Shown one piece after another: positions 1 to 7,234 of a DNA stretch of 25,976 bases. Both the position numbers and the translations under genes were made by a program. The stretch's first letter is position 1; each line of letters starts with the position of its first letter. The notes under the pieces were generated by a model. It saw only the letters and a program-made list of their open reading frames with translations, searched no databases and was not told where the DNA came from. The DNA is from Bacillota bacterium (GTDB lineage Bacteria; Bacillota; Clostridia; Christensenellales; CAG-138), in NCBI GenBank assembly GCA_023458355.1, contig JAEWZS010000255.1, positions 1-25,976 on the forward strand, read 5' to 3'.

Positions 1-2269
1 CGATTTCATCGGCGGTGAGTGCCGCGCGCGGAATCTCGATCATGGTACCGACGAGATACTGTATTTCAACGCCGCGTTCTTCCATGACCTTCTTCGCTGT
101 TTCGACTACCGTCGCCTTCACATATGCGAGCTCTTTGACTTCGCCTATGAGCGGGATCATAATCTCCGGAACGAACTTGTTGCCGGTTTCCTTTTGCACG
201 TTGATGGCGGCCTCGATGATGGCACGGGTCTGCATCTCGGCAATCTCGGGGTACGAGACGGCGAGGCGGCAGCCGCGGTGGCCCATCATGGGGTTGAACT
301 CGTGGAGCTCGTCCACAGTCGCGCGAAGCGATTCAAAAGTAAGACCCATTTCCTTGGCGAGTGCTGCGATTTCTTCGTCTTTATGGGGCAAGAACTCATG
401 CAGCGGGGGGTCGAGCAGACGGATGGTTACCGGTAACTCGCCCATCGCCTTATAGATGCCTTCAAAGTCGCTGCGCTGCATAGGAAGAAGCTTATCAAGC
501 GCTTTCCTGCGCTCTTCCTCGGTCTTTGAAACGATCATTTGGCGAACGACCGGTACGCGGTCTTCCTCAAAGAACATATGCTCGGTACGGCAAAGGCCTA
601 TGCCTTCCGCACCGAACTTGACGGCCTGCGCTGCATCGCGGGGGTTATCCGCATTGGCGCGAACCTTAAGCTTGCGCAATTTATCGGCCCAAGCCATGAG
701 CCTGCCGAATTCGCCGCTGATAGAGGCTTCCACGGTAGGGATGCGCTCGCCGTAGATGTTGCCGGTGGAGCCATCGAGCGAGATGTAATCGCCCTCGTTG
801 TATACGCGATCCCCAAGAGTAAAGCGCTTATGCGCTTCATCCATCTTAATCTCGCCGCAACCGGATACGCAGCAGGTACCCATGCCGCGCGCTACAACCG
901 CTGCGTGGGAGGTCATGCCGCCGCGTACGGTAAGGATGCCCTGGGAATGGAACATACCCTCGATGTCTTCAGGGCTTGTTTCAAGGCGTACCAATACAAC
1001 CTTTTCACCACGCTGCGCCCATTCGGTCGCATCCTCGGCGGTGAATACGATTTTACCGCATGCAGCACCCGGCGAAGCAGGCAGAGCCTTGCCGACGGGG
1101 ACTGCCTTTTTGAGTGCGGCTGCGTCAAACTGCGGGTGCAAAAGCGCGTCGAGCTGCTTAGGGTCGATCATCATAACGGCATCTTTTTCGCTGATCATGC
1201 CCTCATCTACGAGGTCGCATGCAATCTTAAGCGCCGCGGCGGCGGTACGCTTGCCGTTTCGCGTCTGAAGCATGTAGAGCTTACGATCTTCAATGGTAAA
1301 CTCCATATCCTGCATGTCGCGGTAATGCGCTTCAAGTTTGGCACAGATATCCACGAACTGCTTATACGCTTCGGGCATTACCATTTCAAGTTGGTCGATG
1401 GTCTGCGGGGTACGGATACCCGCAACAACGTCCTCGCCCTGCGCATTGATGAGGAATTCGCCGAAAAGTTTCTTTTCACCGGTTGCGGGATTGCGCGTAA
1501 ACGCAACGCCGGTACCGGAATTATCGCCGGTGTTACCAAACACCATCATCTGTACATTAACGGCAGTTCCCCAGGAGCCGGGGATGTCGTTCATGCGCCT
1601 GTAATAGATAGCGCGCGGGTTATTCCAGCTTCTAAACACCGCTTTGATGGCACCCATGAGCTGTTCTTTGGGATCGGACGGGAAATCGGTACCCAGCTTG
1701 GCCTTGTATTCAGCTTTAAACTGCCCTGCAAGAGCCTTAAGGTCGTTGGCGTCAAGCTCTGTATCGAGCTTTACGCCCTTTTGCTCTTTCATTTTATCGA
1801 AGAGTTCTTCGAAATACTTTTTGCCGACTTCCATAACCACATCGGAATACATCTGGATGAAGCGGCGATAGGAATCGTACGCGAAACGGGGGTTGTTGGT
1901 TTTTTGTGCAAAGCTTTCCACAACAACGTCGTTCATACCAAGGTTGAGGATGGTGTCCATCATACCGGGCATGGATGCACGCGAACCGGAGCGAACCGAA
2001 ACAAGAAGCGGGTTTTCGGGATCGCCAAACTTTTTGCCGCTTAGCGCTTCAAGCTTGCCCATATATTCGTAGATCTGCTTTTGTATTTCGTCGCTGATCT
2101 TCTCGCCGTCGTCGTAGTACTGGGTACAGGCCTCGGTGCTTACCGTAAAGCCCTGCGGGACCGGCATTCCAAGCCCTGTCATTTCCGCAAGGTTAGCGCC
2201 TTTGCCGCCGAGCAAATCACGCATTTTCGTGCTGCCCTCGCTGAACATGTACACAAATTTTTTAGACAT
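1..2269 (-). CDS. ppdK: Pyruvate, phosphate dikinase, 3' end cut by window edge
   Basis: Interconverts pyruvate + ATP + Pi and phosphoenolpyruvate + AMP + PPi in the cytoplasm; in anaerobes it often runs in the glycolytic direction. The reading frame is open from an ATG preceded by GGAGGAGA down to the window edge, giving about 756 codons; the family is about 875 residues, so roughly the last 120 are missing. The N-terminal nucleotide-binding domain begins with MSKKFVYMFSEG and GGKGANLAEM. The swivelling phosphohistidine domain carries GGMTSHAAVVARG, and the catalytic His falls at residue 455, the same number as in the Clostridium symbiosum enzyme, so there is no net insertion or deletion up to that point. 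The PEP/pyruvate barrel is visible up to GTMIEIPRAALTADEI at the edge. It has its own promoter and is separated from the methyltransferase upstream. Identity is certain; the direction of flux is inference. Confidence 0.97.
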   Translation of the reverse strand, partial: MSKKFVYMFSEGSTKMRDLLGGKGANLAEMTGLGMPVPQGFTVSTEACTQYYDDGEKISDEIQKQIYEYMGKLEALSGKKFGDPENPLLVSVRSGSRASMPGMMDTILNLGMNDVVVESFAQKTNNPRFAYDSYRRFIQMYSDVVMEVGKKYFEELFDKMKEQKGVKLDTELDANDLKALAGQFKAEYKAKLGTDFPSDPKEQLMGAIKAVFRSWNNPRAIYYRRMNDIPGSWGTAVNVQMMVFGNTGDNSGTGVAFTRNPATGEKKLFGEFLINAQGEDVVAGIRTPQTIDQLEMVMPEAYKQFVDICAKLEAHYRDMQDMEFTIEDRKLYMLQTRNGKRTAAAALKIACDLVDEGMISEKDAVMMIDPKQLDALLHPQFDAAALKKAVPVGKALPASPGAACGKIVFTAEDATEWAQRGEKVVLVRLETSPEDIEGMFHSQGILTVRGGMTSHAAVVARGMGTCCVSGCGEIKMDEAHKRFTLGDRVYNEGDYISLDGSTGNIYGERIPTVEASISGEFGRLMAWADKLRKLKVRANADNPRDAAQAVKFGAEGIGLCRTEHMFFEEDRVPVVRQMIVSKTEEERRKALDKLLPMQRSDFEGIYKAMGELPVTIRLLDPPLHEFLPHKDEEIAALAKEMGLTFESLRATVDELHEFNPMMGHRGCRLAVSYPEIAEMQTRAIIEAAINVQKETGNKFVPEIMIPLIGEVKELAYVKATVVETAKKVMEERGVEIQYLVGTMIEIPRAALTADEI

Positions 2270-2335
2270 TTACTTCTCCTCCGTCTATTGTATGTTAATC
2301 AATGGTATCTAAGGAATTCAGTAGGACCAAAGCTT

Positions 2336-2364
2336 ATTATATCGACTCCAAAGCTTTGTGGCAA
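2336..2364 (-). promoter_or_regulatory. SigA-type promoter of ppdK
   Basis: On the minus strand TTGCCA (2364-2359) is followed after exactly 17 nt by a perfect TATAAT (2341-2336), about 67 nt upstream of the ppdK start. A 9-bp direct repeat CCAAAGCTT (2327-2335 and 2348-2356, offset 21 bp) brackets the -10 box and may be an operator. Promoter call is direct from sequence; the operator role is inference. Confidence 0.75.
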
Positions 2365-2406
2365 CCATTTTACGACAAATATGCAAGAAAACCTTCATTT
2401 TAACAA

Positions 2407-2427
2407 GGTATTACCTCACAAAATACC
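2407..2427 (-). terminator. Weak hairpin after the methyltransferase gene
   Basis: GGTATT and AATACC can pair as a 6-bp stem with a 9-nt loop, followed on the minus strand by TTGTTAAAA. It sits just past the methyltransferase stop and before the ppdK promoter. The stem is AT-rich and the T-run is poor, so this is only a tentative terminator. Confidence 0.25.
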
Positions 2428-2453
2428 ATATATATGTAAACCGGGCTCTTTCG

Positions 2454-3113
2454 TTATGACAGCTTTTTGCATATACAATGTAAAACCACTCCATCTTCAG
2501 GCTTGTATATTTCGCCGCGTTCACAACTTATAATGGAGAAACCTGCACTATCTGCAAACGCTATCATTTCTTTAGGCATGAAATTTTCCCAGTAAATTTC
2601 GGAATCGGCATAGGGGAAAAACTTATCCTCTCTGACAAATCGCCCATAATGCATTTTTTGAAATTCGCGATCATGTGCAGAAAAGCTAAAAATGCCGCCC
2701 TCCTTCAAAACGCGTTTGCACTCTTTTAAAAAGCTTTCTTTATATTTATCCCCGTACAGCAAGCCGAAAGTCTGCGACCATAAAATTACAGCGTCAAAAG
2801 ATTGATCCGGGAACGGTAGCGTTTTCCCGTCATACCGTAAAAAAGGGATATTCATCTCATACGCTCCGGCGATTTGTTCCGCATTTTTAATGGCGTTCTC
2901 CGAAATATCGATACCCGTCACAGAATAACCTTTCTGATGAAGCGCAAAAGCCTCTCTTCCTAAACCGCAACCTATATCCAGCACCTCCGACGACTTTTTA
3001 AAAAAATCAAGAACCTTTACTTCCCAATTTTTCAGCACACCCGGCATGAAATGCCGCATTTCGTCCAGCGTGCTGTCTTTTTCATACCATGCTTGAACAA
3101 GCTCCTGATTCAT
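2454..3113 (-). CDS. Class I SAM-dependent methyltransferase, substrate unknown
   Basis: Predicted cytoplasmic methyltransferase of the small Methyltransf_11/25 type, 219 residues from the chosen start. Motif I VLDIGCGLG lies at about residues 44-52, the acidic residue contacting the SAM ribose at D69 (GIDIS), and the motif IV-like stretch LPFPDQSFDAVILW at about 99-112. The frame is open further upstream to 3218, but that would overlap recO; the ATG used here has AGGAG 8 nt upstream and yields the usual N-terminus (MNQELVQAWYEKD). It follows recO with a 49-nt gap on the same strand and is probably co-transcribed. No substrate domain is recognisable, so metabolite, RNA or protein methylation cannot be told apart. 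Confidence 0.85.
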   Translation of the reverse strand: MNQELVQAWYEKDSTLDEMRHFMPGVLKNWEVKVLDFFKKSSEVLDIGCGLGREAFALHQKGYSVTGIDISENAIKNAEQIAGAYEMNIPFLRYDGKTLPFPDQSFDAVILWSQTFGLLYGDKYKESFLKECKRVLKEGGIFSFSAHDREFQKMHYGRFVREDKFFPYADSEIYWENFMPKEMIAFADSAGFSIISCERGEIYKPEDGVVLHCICKKLS

Positions 3114-3162
3114 ATCATATCTCCTGTTAAGCCCACGATAGCGGTAACTTTCCATGATCTTT

Positions 3163-3891
3163 TTACAGCACGTCCATCGCTTTGAAGCGCTTCTCCAAAG
3201 TATGCTCCGCGTATTCATTGACGGCGGATTTCAATTCGCTTCGAACCCGCTCGGGCAAAGACACCTTCTTAATATCCCCATCTGAAAGAAGCAGCATACG
3301 TCTTAATGCCTCAAGAGATAGTGCAGAAATCTTCTGCCCAGGTGCTGAACAATGCGTGCAGACGGCACCACCCGATTCCGCTGAAAATAGGAGCCGTTTA
3401 TCCTGCTTTAAATCGCACCCACACACGGCGCAGGAAGTGAGCGATGGCCTAAAACCCAATAATGAAAGGTAGCGAACTGCAAAGCAAATAGCCATGTCCG
3501 TAGGGTTTACGTCCGCATACGCTGTAAAGCTCAATGCATGGTACAGCAAGGATAGCTGCGCGCCGCTATTCTCCCCCGCCGTCGCACCCGCCGAAACGAG
3601 CGAAAGCATATAAGCACCGGCTGCAAAACGCCCCATATCCTCGCGAAGCGGGTAGAACGTCTCCCGCACATCGCATGCATTAACGCTGTAGCGATCCTTT
3701 GTGCCAAAAAGCACGAATTCTCCGAACACAAAAAGCTCGCTTGCGGAAAGAAGCGGGCTTTTTTGCCGTCTGCAGCCGCGTGCAGCAGCTGAAACAAGCC
3801 CCATCTCTGCCGTAAGTATGTCGAGTATCCGGTCGTTATCGCGGTAGTTTGCATACCGCACAACAATGCCGTTCACTGTGCTTAATGCCAT
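3163..3891 (-). CDS. recO: DNA repair protein RecO
   Basis: Recombination mediator of the RecFOR pathway: binds ssDNA and SSB, anneals strands and helps load RecA at gaps. The 242-residue length is normal. The N-terminal OB fold is recognisable from NGIVVRYANYRDNDRILDILT and a LSASELFVFGEFVLF strand region, followed by the helical domain. A four-cysteine zinc site is present as CAVC (C154, C157) and CTHC (C178, C181), typical of Firmicutes RecO. The start ATG has AAGGGGA 11 nt upstream. In relatives recO lies directly downstream of era and yqzL on the same strand; here a plus-strand block (4006-6224) lies between era and recO. Confidence 0.95.
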   Translation of the reverse strand: MALSTVNGIVVRYANYRDNDRILDILTAEMGLVSAAARGCRRQKSPLLSASELFVFGEFVLFGTKDRYSVNACDVRETFYPLREDMGRFAAGAYMLSLVSAGATAGENSGAQLSLLYHALSFTAYADVNPTDMAICFAVRYLSLLGFRPSLTSCAVCGCDLKQDKRLLFSAESGGAVCTHCSAPGQKISALSLEALRRMLLLSDGDIKKVSLPERVRSELKSAVNEYAEHTLEKRFKAMDVL

Positions 3892-4005
3892 AGGGCTTCA
3901 ATTCCCCTTACCTTAAAATTTCGTCTCCCATGATTTGCAAGCTATGGAAAGACGCCGCCCCGAGGATACTAAGGATACAAGTCAATAGAAGGAGCAGCAT
4001 TTTTT

Positions 4006-4140
4006 ATGAAAAAAGTCCTGTCTTCCACCACGGGTGCAGATGCGCTTTGGAACCGTTTCTCCAACACGGGAAAGATCGGCGCATATTTGACTTACCGCGC
4101 AGTTAAGCAGCGCGAAGAAACGGAGGAGCTCAAAAAGTAA
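4006..4140 (+). CDS. YqzL-like small protein (44 aa)
   Basis: A 44-codon ORF starting MKKVLSSTTGADALWNRF and ending in a charged EETEELKK tail. An AAGGAG lies 11 nt upstream. The pattern W-x2-F-x2-TG-x4-YL-x-Y (LWNRFSNTGKIGAYLTYR) resembles the short YqzL family, whose members sit between era and recO in Bacillus and many Clostridia. The location next to recO fits, but the orientation is opposite: it is transcribed divergently from recO. Function of the family is unknown to me. Confidence that it is a gene is good; the family name is by motif and synteny recall, not by a search. Confidence 0.62.
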   Translation: MKKVLSSTTGADALWNRFSNTGKIGAYLTYRAVKQREETEELKK

Positions 4141-4170
4141 TACTCTAGATTATACCATATCGGCTCATGG

Positions 4171-4211
4171 AACATAAAGCGGCGCGGCCTAATAACCGGC
4201 CGCTTTATGTT
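4171..4211 (+). terminator. Hairpin after the YqzL-like gene
   Basis: A perfect 13-bp inverted repeat, AACATAAAGCGGC (4171-4183) and GCCGCTTTATGTT (4199-4211), with a 15-nt loop, 30 nt after the YqzL-like stop codon. The run after the stem is only modestly T-rich, so it may be an intrinsic terminator for the small gene or a transcript-stabilising hairpin. Confidence 0.5.
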
Positions 4212-4259
4212 ACTGCTAATATACTTTAAAAAATAATTTATATATTTTAAAAATATACC

Positions 4260-4288
4260 TTGACATACGAGGTATACCGTTTTATATT
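4260..4288 (+). promoter_or_regulatory. SigA promoter of the padR operon with overlapping inverted repeat
   Basis: Perfect TTGACA at 4260-4265, 17-nt spacer, TATATT at 4283-4288, in an AT-rich upstream stretch (UP-like). An inverted repeat TATACCT (4254-4260) / AGGTATA (4270-4276) overlaps the -35 box, a plausible site for autorepression by the PadR protein encoded next. Promoter is clear; operator is inference. Confidence 0.8.
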
Positions 4289-4329
4289 GTATTTGTTCAC
4301 GTGAAATACTTCTGAAAGGAGTGTTATGA

Positions 4330-4665
4330 TTGTCGATTGCAGGCGATTTGATTCGCGGGCATACGGATACCATCATCCTTGCGAATTTATATAAGAATGA
4401 TAGCTACGGATATGAGATTAACCGCGAAATACAAAAAAAGACACAGGGCTTGTACGAATTTAAAGAAGCGACATTGTACACCGCAGTAAGGCGGCTCGAG
4501 CAAAACGGCTGTATCACCTCGTACTGGGGAGACGAAAGCACCGGAGCCCGACGCAGATATTATGCCATCACGGAGCTTGGGCGACAAACCTATTTGGGGC
4601 TCATAAAGGATTGGGAAAACGCCCGCGCTCTGATCGATAAACTGATTTATTTGGAGGGTATTTAA
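4330..4665 (+). CDS. PadR-family transcriptional regulator
   Basis: A 111-residue winged-helix repressor of the compact PadR-s2 type. The N-terminal wHTH is seen in ILANLYKNDSYGYEINREI, the recognition region in FKEATLYTAVRRLEQNG, and the wing in GARRRYYAITELGRQTY, followed by a C-terminal dimerisation helix. The start is a TTG with AAAGGAG 8 nt upstream; an ATG at 4326 is only 4 nt from the same Shine-Dalgarno and opens a 22-codon dead-end frame, so the TTG is preferred. It heads an operon with the HAAS-domain and DUF4097 genes (2-nt gap to the next), the standard company for these regulators. It probably represses its own operon via the inverted repeat at the -35 box; the inducing signal is unknown, with envelope stress a common suggestion. 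Confidence 0.92.
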   Translation: MSIAGDLIRGHTDTIILANLYKNDSYGYEINREIQKKTQGLYEFKEATLYTAVRRLEQNGCITSYWGDESTGARRRYYAITELGRQTYLGLIKDWENARALIDKLIYLEGI

Positions 4666-4667
4666 GT

Positions 4668-5174
4668 ATGGAAGCAAAGCTTCGCGCCTATGTGGAAGCA
4701 CTCTTTGAGCAGGCACCCAAGACCCGCAAAGCCTATGAGCTCAAAGAAGAAATGATTCAAAACCTCGTTGAGAAATATCATGGGCTCTGCGACGAGGGTA
4801 AACCGGAGGAGGTTGCCTACAACATCGCCGTAAGCAGCATCGGCGATACGAGTGAACTGATTGCCGGTTTGAGCGAGCCTATGGCTCCCCTTACACCGGA
4901 GGAACAGAAGAAAAAGAACCTTTACGCAGGCCTCACAGCGTTTGCGGTCATGCTCTACATCGTATCGATCATACCTATGATCGCATTATCCGAGATGGGC
5001 AACGACATTTTGGGCCTTATGCTCATGCTGCTTATGGTCGCCGTCGCAACAGGGCTCATTATCTACATTGCAATGACTAAGCCCAAGTATCGCAAGACGG
5101 AGGATACCATGGTAGAGGAGTTTAAGGAATGGAAATCCACCAAGGATAATCGCAGCGAGGTATCTCCTGGATAA
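4668..5174 (+). CDS. HAAS/DUF1700-type membrane protein, C-terminus apparently lost by frameshift
   Basis: A 168-residue protein. Residues 1-70 form the helical HAAS (permease-prefix) domain: KLRAYVEALFEQAPKTRKAY, then helices ending AYNIAVSSIGDTSELIAGL. Two membrane helices follow at about 83-106 and 110-136, then a charged linker with DTMVEEFKEWKS. Translation ends abruptly at RSEVSPG. Directly after that, in another frame, lies a 24-codon stretch starting ISWIIFLIGVAAEQIVRAVF that ends at 5236, right on the next gene's ribosome binding site. From memory of the family, that sequence is the normal last helix, so about 25 residues plus the frame seem deleted. HAAS proteins are typically encoded with PadR regulators and are thought to act at the membrane, possibly sensing envelope state. 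Whether the shortened protein still works is unknown. Confidence 0.85.
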   Translation: MEAKLRAYVEALFEQAPKTRKAYELKEEMIQNLVEKYHGLCDEGKPEEVAYNIAVSSIGDTSELIAGLSEPMAPLTPEEQKKKNLYAGLTAFAVMLYIVSIIPMIALSEMGNDILGLMLMLLMVAVATGLIIYIAMTKPKYRKTEDTMVEEFKEWKSTKDNRSEVSPG

Positions 5175-5236
5175 TCTTTTTGATCGGCGTAGCTGCAGAG
5201 CAGATTGTGCGCGCCGTATTCCAATTAAAAAAGTGA
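5162..5236 (+). pseudogene. Out-of-frame remnant of the HAAS protein's last membrane helix
   Basis: Read in a different frame from the gene before it, this gives 24 codons (ISWIIFLIGVAAEQIVRAVF then QLKK) and TGA at 5234-5236. It is hydrophobic with a basic end, as expected for a terminal transmembrane helix. The TGA overlaps the GAGGA that serves the next gene 7 nt before its ATG, the spacing expected for the original gene junction. There is no start codon for it, and frame +2 has a TAA at 5147-5149, so it is not an independent gene. Confidence 0.6.
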
Positions 5237-5246
5237 GGAATTTAGT

Positions 5247-6224
5247 ATGAAAACATCTGCAATAATTCGAATCGTCTGCTGGATCATAATCGCCTGTGTG
5301 CTTGTAGGTGTGCTCCTCTGGGGAATAACCAAGGGTGGAGGCCCCGGCTTCTCTTTCAACATCTTCCCCATCGGCTGCGTTACAAGGAGCTTTAACCAGA
5401 TTAACGGATTTACCCCGCTAAAGGGCACAATGGGCGAATACTCATCCGACAACAGCTACGAAGTAAACTTAGGCTCTATCGACACAATACTCATAGATTG
5501 GGTGGACGGTATCGTACGCGTCACGCCTTACGACGGTAATGTCATAGCGTTTAGCGAAAATGCCACGGGAGGCATACCCGAAAAATACGCGCTTCGCTAC
5601 GCGGTTGACGACAGCACGCTTATCATCCAGTATTGCAATATCAACATCAGCTGGGACAACGATAGCTGGTGGAGAGACGGCAAAACCCTCGAAGTGCTCG
5701 TACCAAAAGCCCTCGCAGGGAAAATCTCAGAGCTCGCGATCGACGCGGTTTCTGCAGAAATCAGCGTAAGCGATATACGCGGCGGTAAACTGCGCTTTGA
5801 CACGGTCTCAGGCACCGTAAACGCTGATACCATTGAAGCAGATACGCTTACATTCGATACCACCTCAGGTGAAATCGAAGTGAACGCCTGCACGGCCGAC
5901 AGCGTAAAAGCCGGCACCGTCTCCGGTACGATACGGCTTGATGGACGCTTCAATTCAGTATCCACCGATACCGTATCAGGCTCTGTCAGTATCACGAGCA
6001 GCGTTTGCCCCTCCAAGGTAGATGTGGACTCCGTATCTGGCTCAAGCACGCTCGTAATTCCCGAAAACAACGGCTTCACAGCGCGTTATAATTCGGTTTC
6101 CGGCGGCTTCTCCTGCGACTTCCCTGTCACCACCTCCGATAATAAGGCTGTTTACGGGGACGGTTCTGCCGCATTTACCTTCAACAGCGTAAGCGGCGGG
6201 ATACGAATCGAGAAGATTGGGTAA
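5247..6224 (+). CDS. Membrane-anchored DUF4097 beta-repeat protein
   Basis: A 325-residue protein with one N-terminal membrane helix (about residues 6-27) and a DUF4097 (adhesin-like) domain beginning near residue 75. From about residue 165 onward it is built of repeated strands carrying x-V-S-G or close variants (DAVSAEI, DTVSGTV, DTTSGEI, GTVSGTI, DTVSGSV, DSVSGSS, NSVSGGF, NSVSGGI), spaced about 15-25 residues, which suggests a beta-solenoid. Presumably it lies outside the membrane. It is the last gene of the padR operon and is followed by a strong terminator. In Bacillus YvlB the same beta domain is fused to an N-terminal SHOCT-like domain; here that half is missing, but a stand-alone version occurs at 18224-18679. 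Molecular role unknown; envelope-stress association is by family context. Confidence 0.88.
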   Translation: MKTSAIIRIVCWIIIACVLVGVLLWGITKGGGPGFSFNIFPIGCVTRSFNQINGFTPLKGTMGEYSSDNSYEVNLGSIDTILIDWVDGIVRVTPYDGNVIAFSENATGGIPEKYALRYAVDDSTLIIQYCNINISWDNDSWWRDGKTLEVLVPKALAGKISELAIDAVSAEISVSDIRGGKLRFDTVSGTVNADTIEADTLTFDTTSGEIEVNACTADSVKAGTVSGTIRLDGRFNSVSTDTVSGSVSITSSVCPSKVDVDSVSGSSTLVIPENNGFTARYNSVSGGFSCDFPVTTSDNKAVYGDGSAAFTFNSVSGGIRIEKIG

Positions 6225-6246
6225 GACACGGAACCATATCGACATG

Positions 6247-6280
6247 AAAGCATCCTCGCATTATACGAGGATGCTTTTTT
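6247..6280 (+). terminator. Intrinsic terminator of the padR operon
   Basis: A 12-bp perfect stem (core AGCATCCTCG / CGAGGATGCT at 6249-6258 and 6266-6275), 7-nt loop CATTATA, followed by TTTTTT. It closes the plus-strand operon facing era. Confidence 0.92.
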
Positions 6281-6284
6281 CGTA

Positions 6285-6322
6285 TACAAAAAGCGGCCTC
6301 AGAATAACTCAGAAGCCGCTTT
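6285..6322 (-). terminator. Intrinsic terminator of the era operon
   Basis: Read on the minus strand, AAAGCGGC (6322-6315) pairs with GCCGCTTT (6297-6290), followed by TTTTTG. It lies 16 nt past the era stop. The convergent operons are therefore each closed by their own hairpin. Confidence 0.85.
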
Positions 6323-6337
6323 AAATCTTATATTCTT

Positions 6338-7234
6338 TTACGGTTCATACCCTAAATCCCGCATCGCGGAGGCACTATTACGCCAGTTTTCACGTACCTT
6401 CACCCAAAGCTGCAGATTGACGCGCTCGCCGAGCATGGGCTCTATTTGCGCTCGGGCTTCGGAGCCGATTCTTTTGAGCATGCTGCCACCTTTGCCGATT
6501 AGGATTCCCTTATGCCCCTCACGCTCGCAGTAGATGGTAGCCCAAACATCCATTAGCTCAACGTCTTCGCGCTTTTCCATTTTATCCACGCTCACACCAA
6601 GCCCGTGCGGTACCTCTTCCTTCAAAAGCTTGAGCGCACGTTCGCGAATAAGCTCCGCAACAAGTACGCGTTCGGGCTGATCTGTAACCATATCGTCGGG
6701 AAAATACTGCGGGCCTTCCGTAAGGTAGGTGCAAAGCTTTTGTTCAAGCGCATCTAAGCCCCTGCCCTCTGCAGCTGATATACGGAGAACGTCCTCGAAA
6801 ATATTGGAAGCTCGAAGCTTTTCTTCCGCCTCATCCGCATCACCCAGCGATACAAGGTCAATTTTGTTGACGGCAGCTATTACGGGCGCTTTCACTTCTT
6901 TTAAGCGCTGCATTAAAAGCTCGTCCTTCGGCCCAACGCCGCGCTGCGCGTCCACAACGAACAAAACGGCTTCCACTTCGCTGAGCGAATCGTATGCAAC
7001 CTTGACCATGTATTCCCCAAGCTTGTTTTTGGGTACGGTAACACCCGGCGTATCAAGAAACACGATTTGGTAGCCCGGTCGCGAAAACACGCCCATCACG
7101 CGGTTGCGGGTGGTCTGTGCTCGCTCGCTTACGATAGAGACCTTCTGACCGACAAAGCGGTTCAAAAGCGTGCTCTTACCCACATTTGGCGAGCCCACAA
7201 TGGAAATAAAACCCGAACGATATTGTGTGTTCAT
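6338..7234 (-). CDS. era: GTPase Era
   Basis: Ribosome-associated GTPase needed for 16S rRNA 3'-end maturation and 30S assembly. Full length at 298 residues. G domain: Walker A/G1 GSPNVGKS at residues 14-21, G2 within AQTTRNRVMG, G3 DTPG, G4 NKID, G5 SAAEG. The C-terminal KH RNA-binding domain shows as ILIGKGGSMLKRIGSEAR followed by LQLWVKVRENWRNS. The ATG overlaps the cdd stop as ATGA, so translation is probably coupled. It is the last gene of the yqfC-era block and is followed by a terminator. In relatives yqzL and recO come next on the same strand; here a plus-strand operon intervenes. Confidence 0.98.
   Translation of the reverse strand: MNTQYRSGFISIVGSPNVGKSTLLNRFVGQKVSIVSERAQTTRNRVMGVFSRPGYQIVFLDTPGVTVPKNKLGEYMVKVAYDSLSEVEAVLFVVDAQRGVGPKDELLMQRLKEVKAPVIAAVNKIDLVSLGDADEAEEKLRASNIFEDVLRISAAEGRGLDALEQKLCTYLTEGPQYFPDDMVTDQPERVLVAELIRERALKLLKEEVPHGLGVSVDKMEKREDVELMDVWATIYCEREGHKGILIGKGGSMLKRIGSEARAQIEPMLGERVNLQLWVKVRENWRNSASAMRDLGYEP

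Noticed and set aside
539..2044. A long open frame on the plus strand (501 codons) opposite ppdK
   Set aside because: It is the antisense shadow of a highly conserved, clearly coding minus-strand gene; it shows no recognisable domain, and its composition follows the ppdK codon pattern.
3114..3218. N-terminal extension of the methyltransferase to 3218
   Set aside because: It would overlap recO, has no family similarity, and the ATG at 3113 has a strong Shine-Dalgarno.
5162..5236. Programmed frameshift producing a full-length HAAS protein
   Set aside because: No slippery heptamer or downstream structure is evident at the junction, and the missing linker could not be restored by a shift alone; a deletion fits better.
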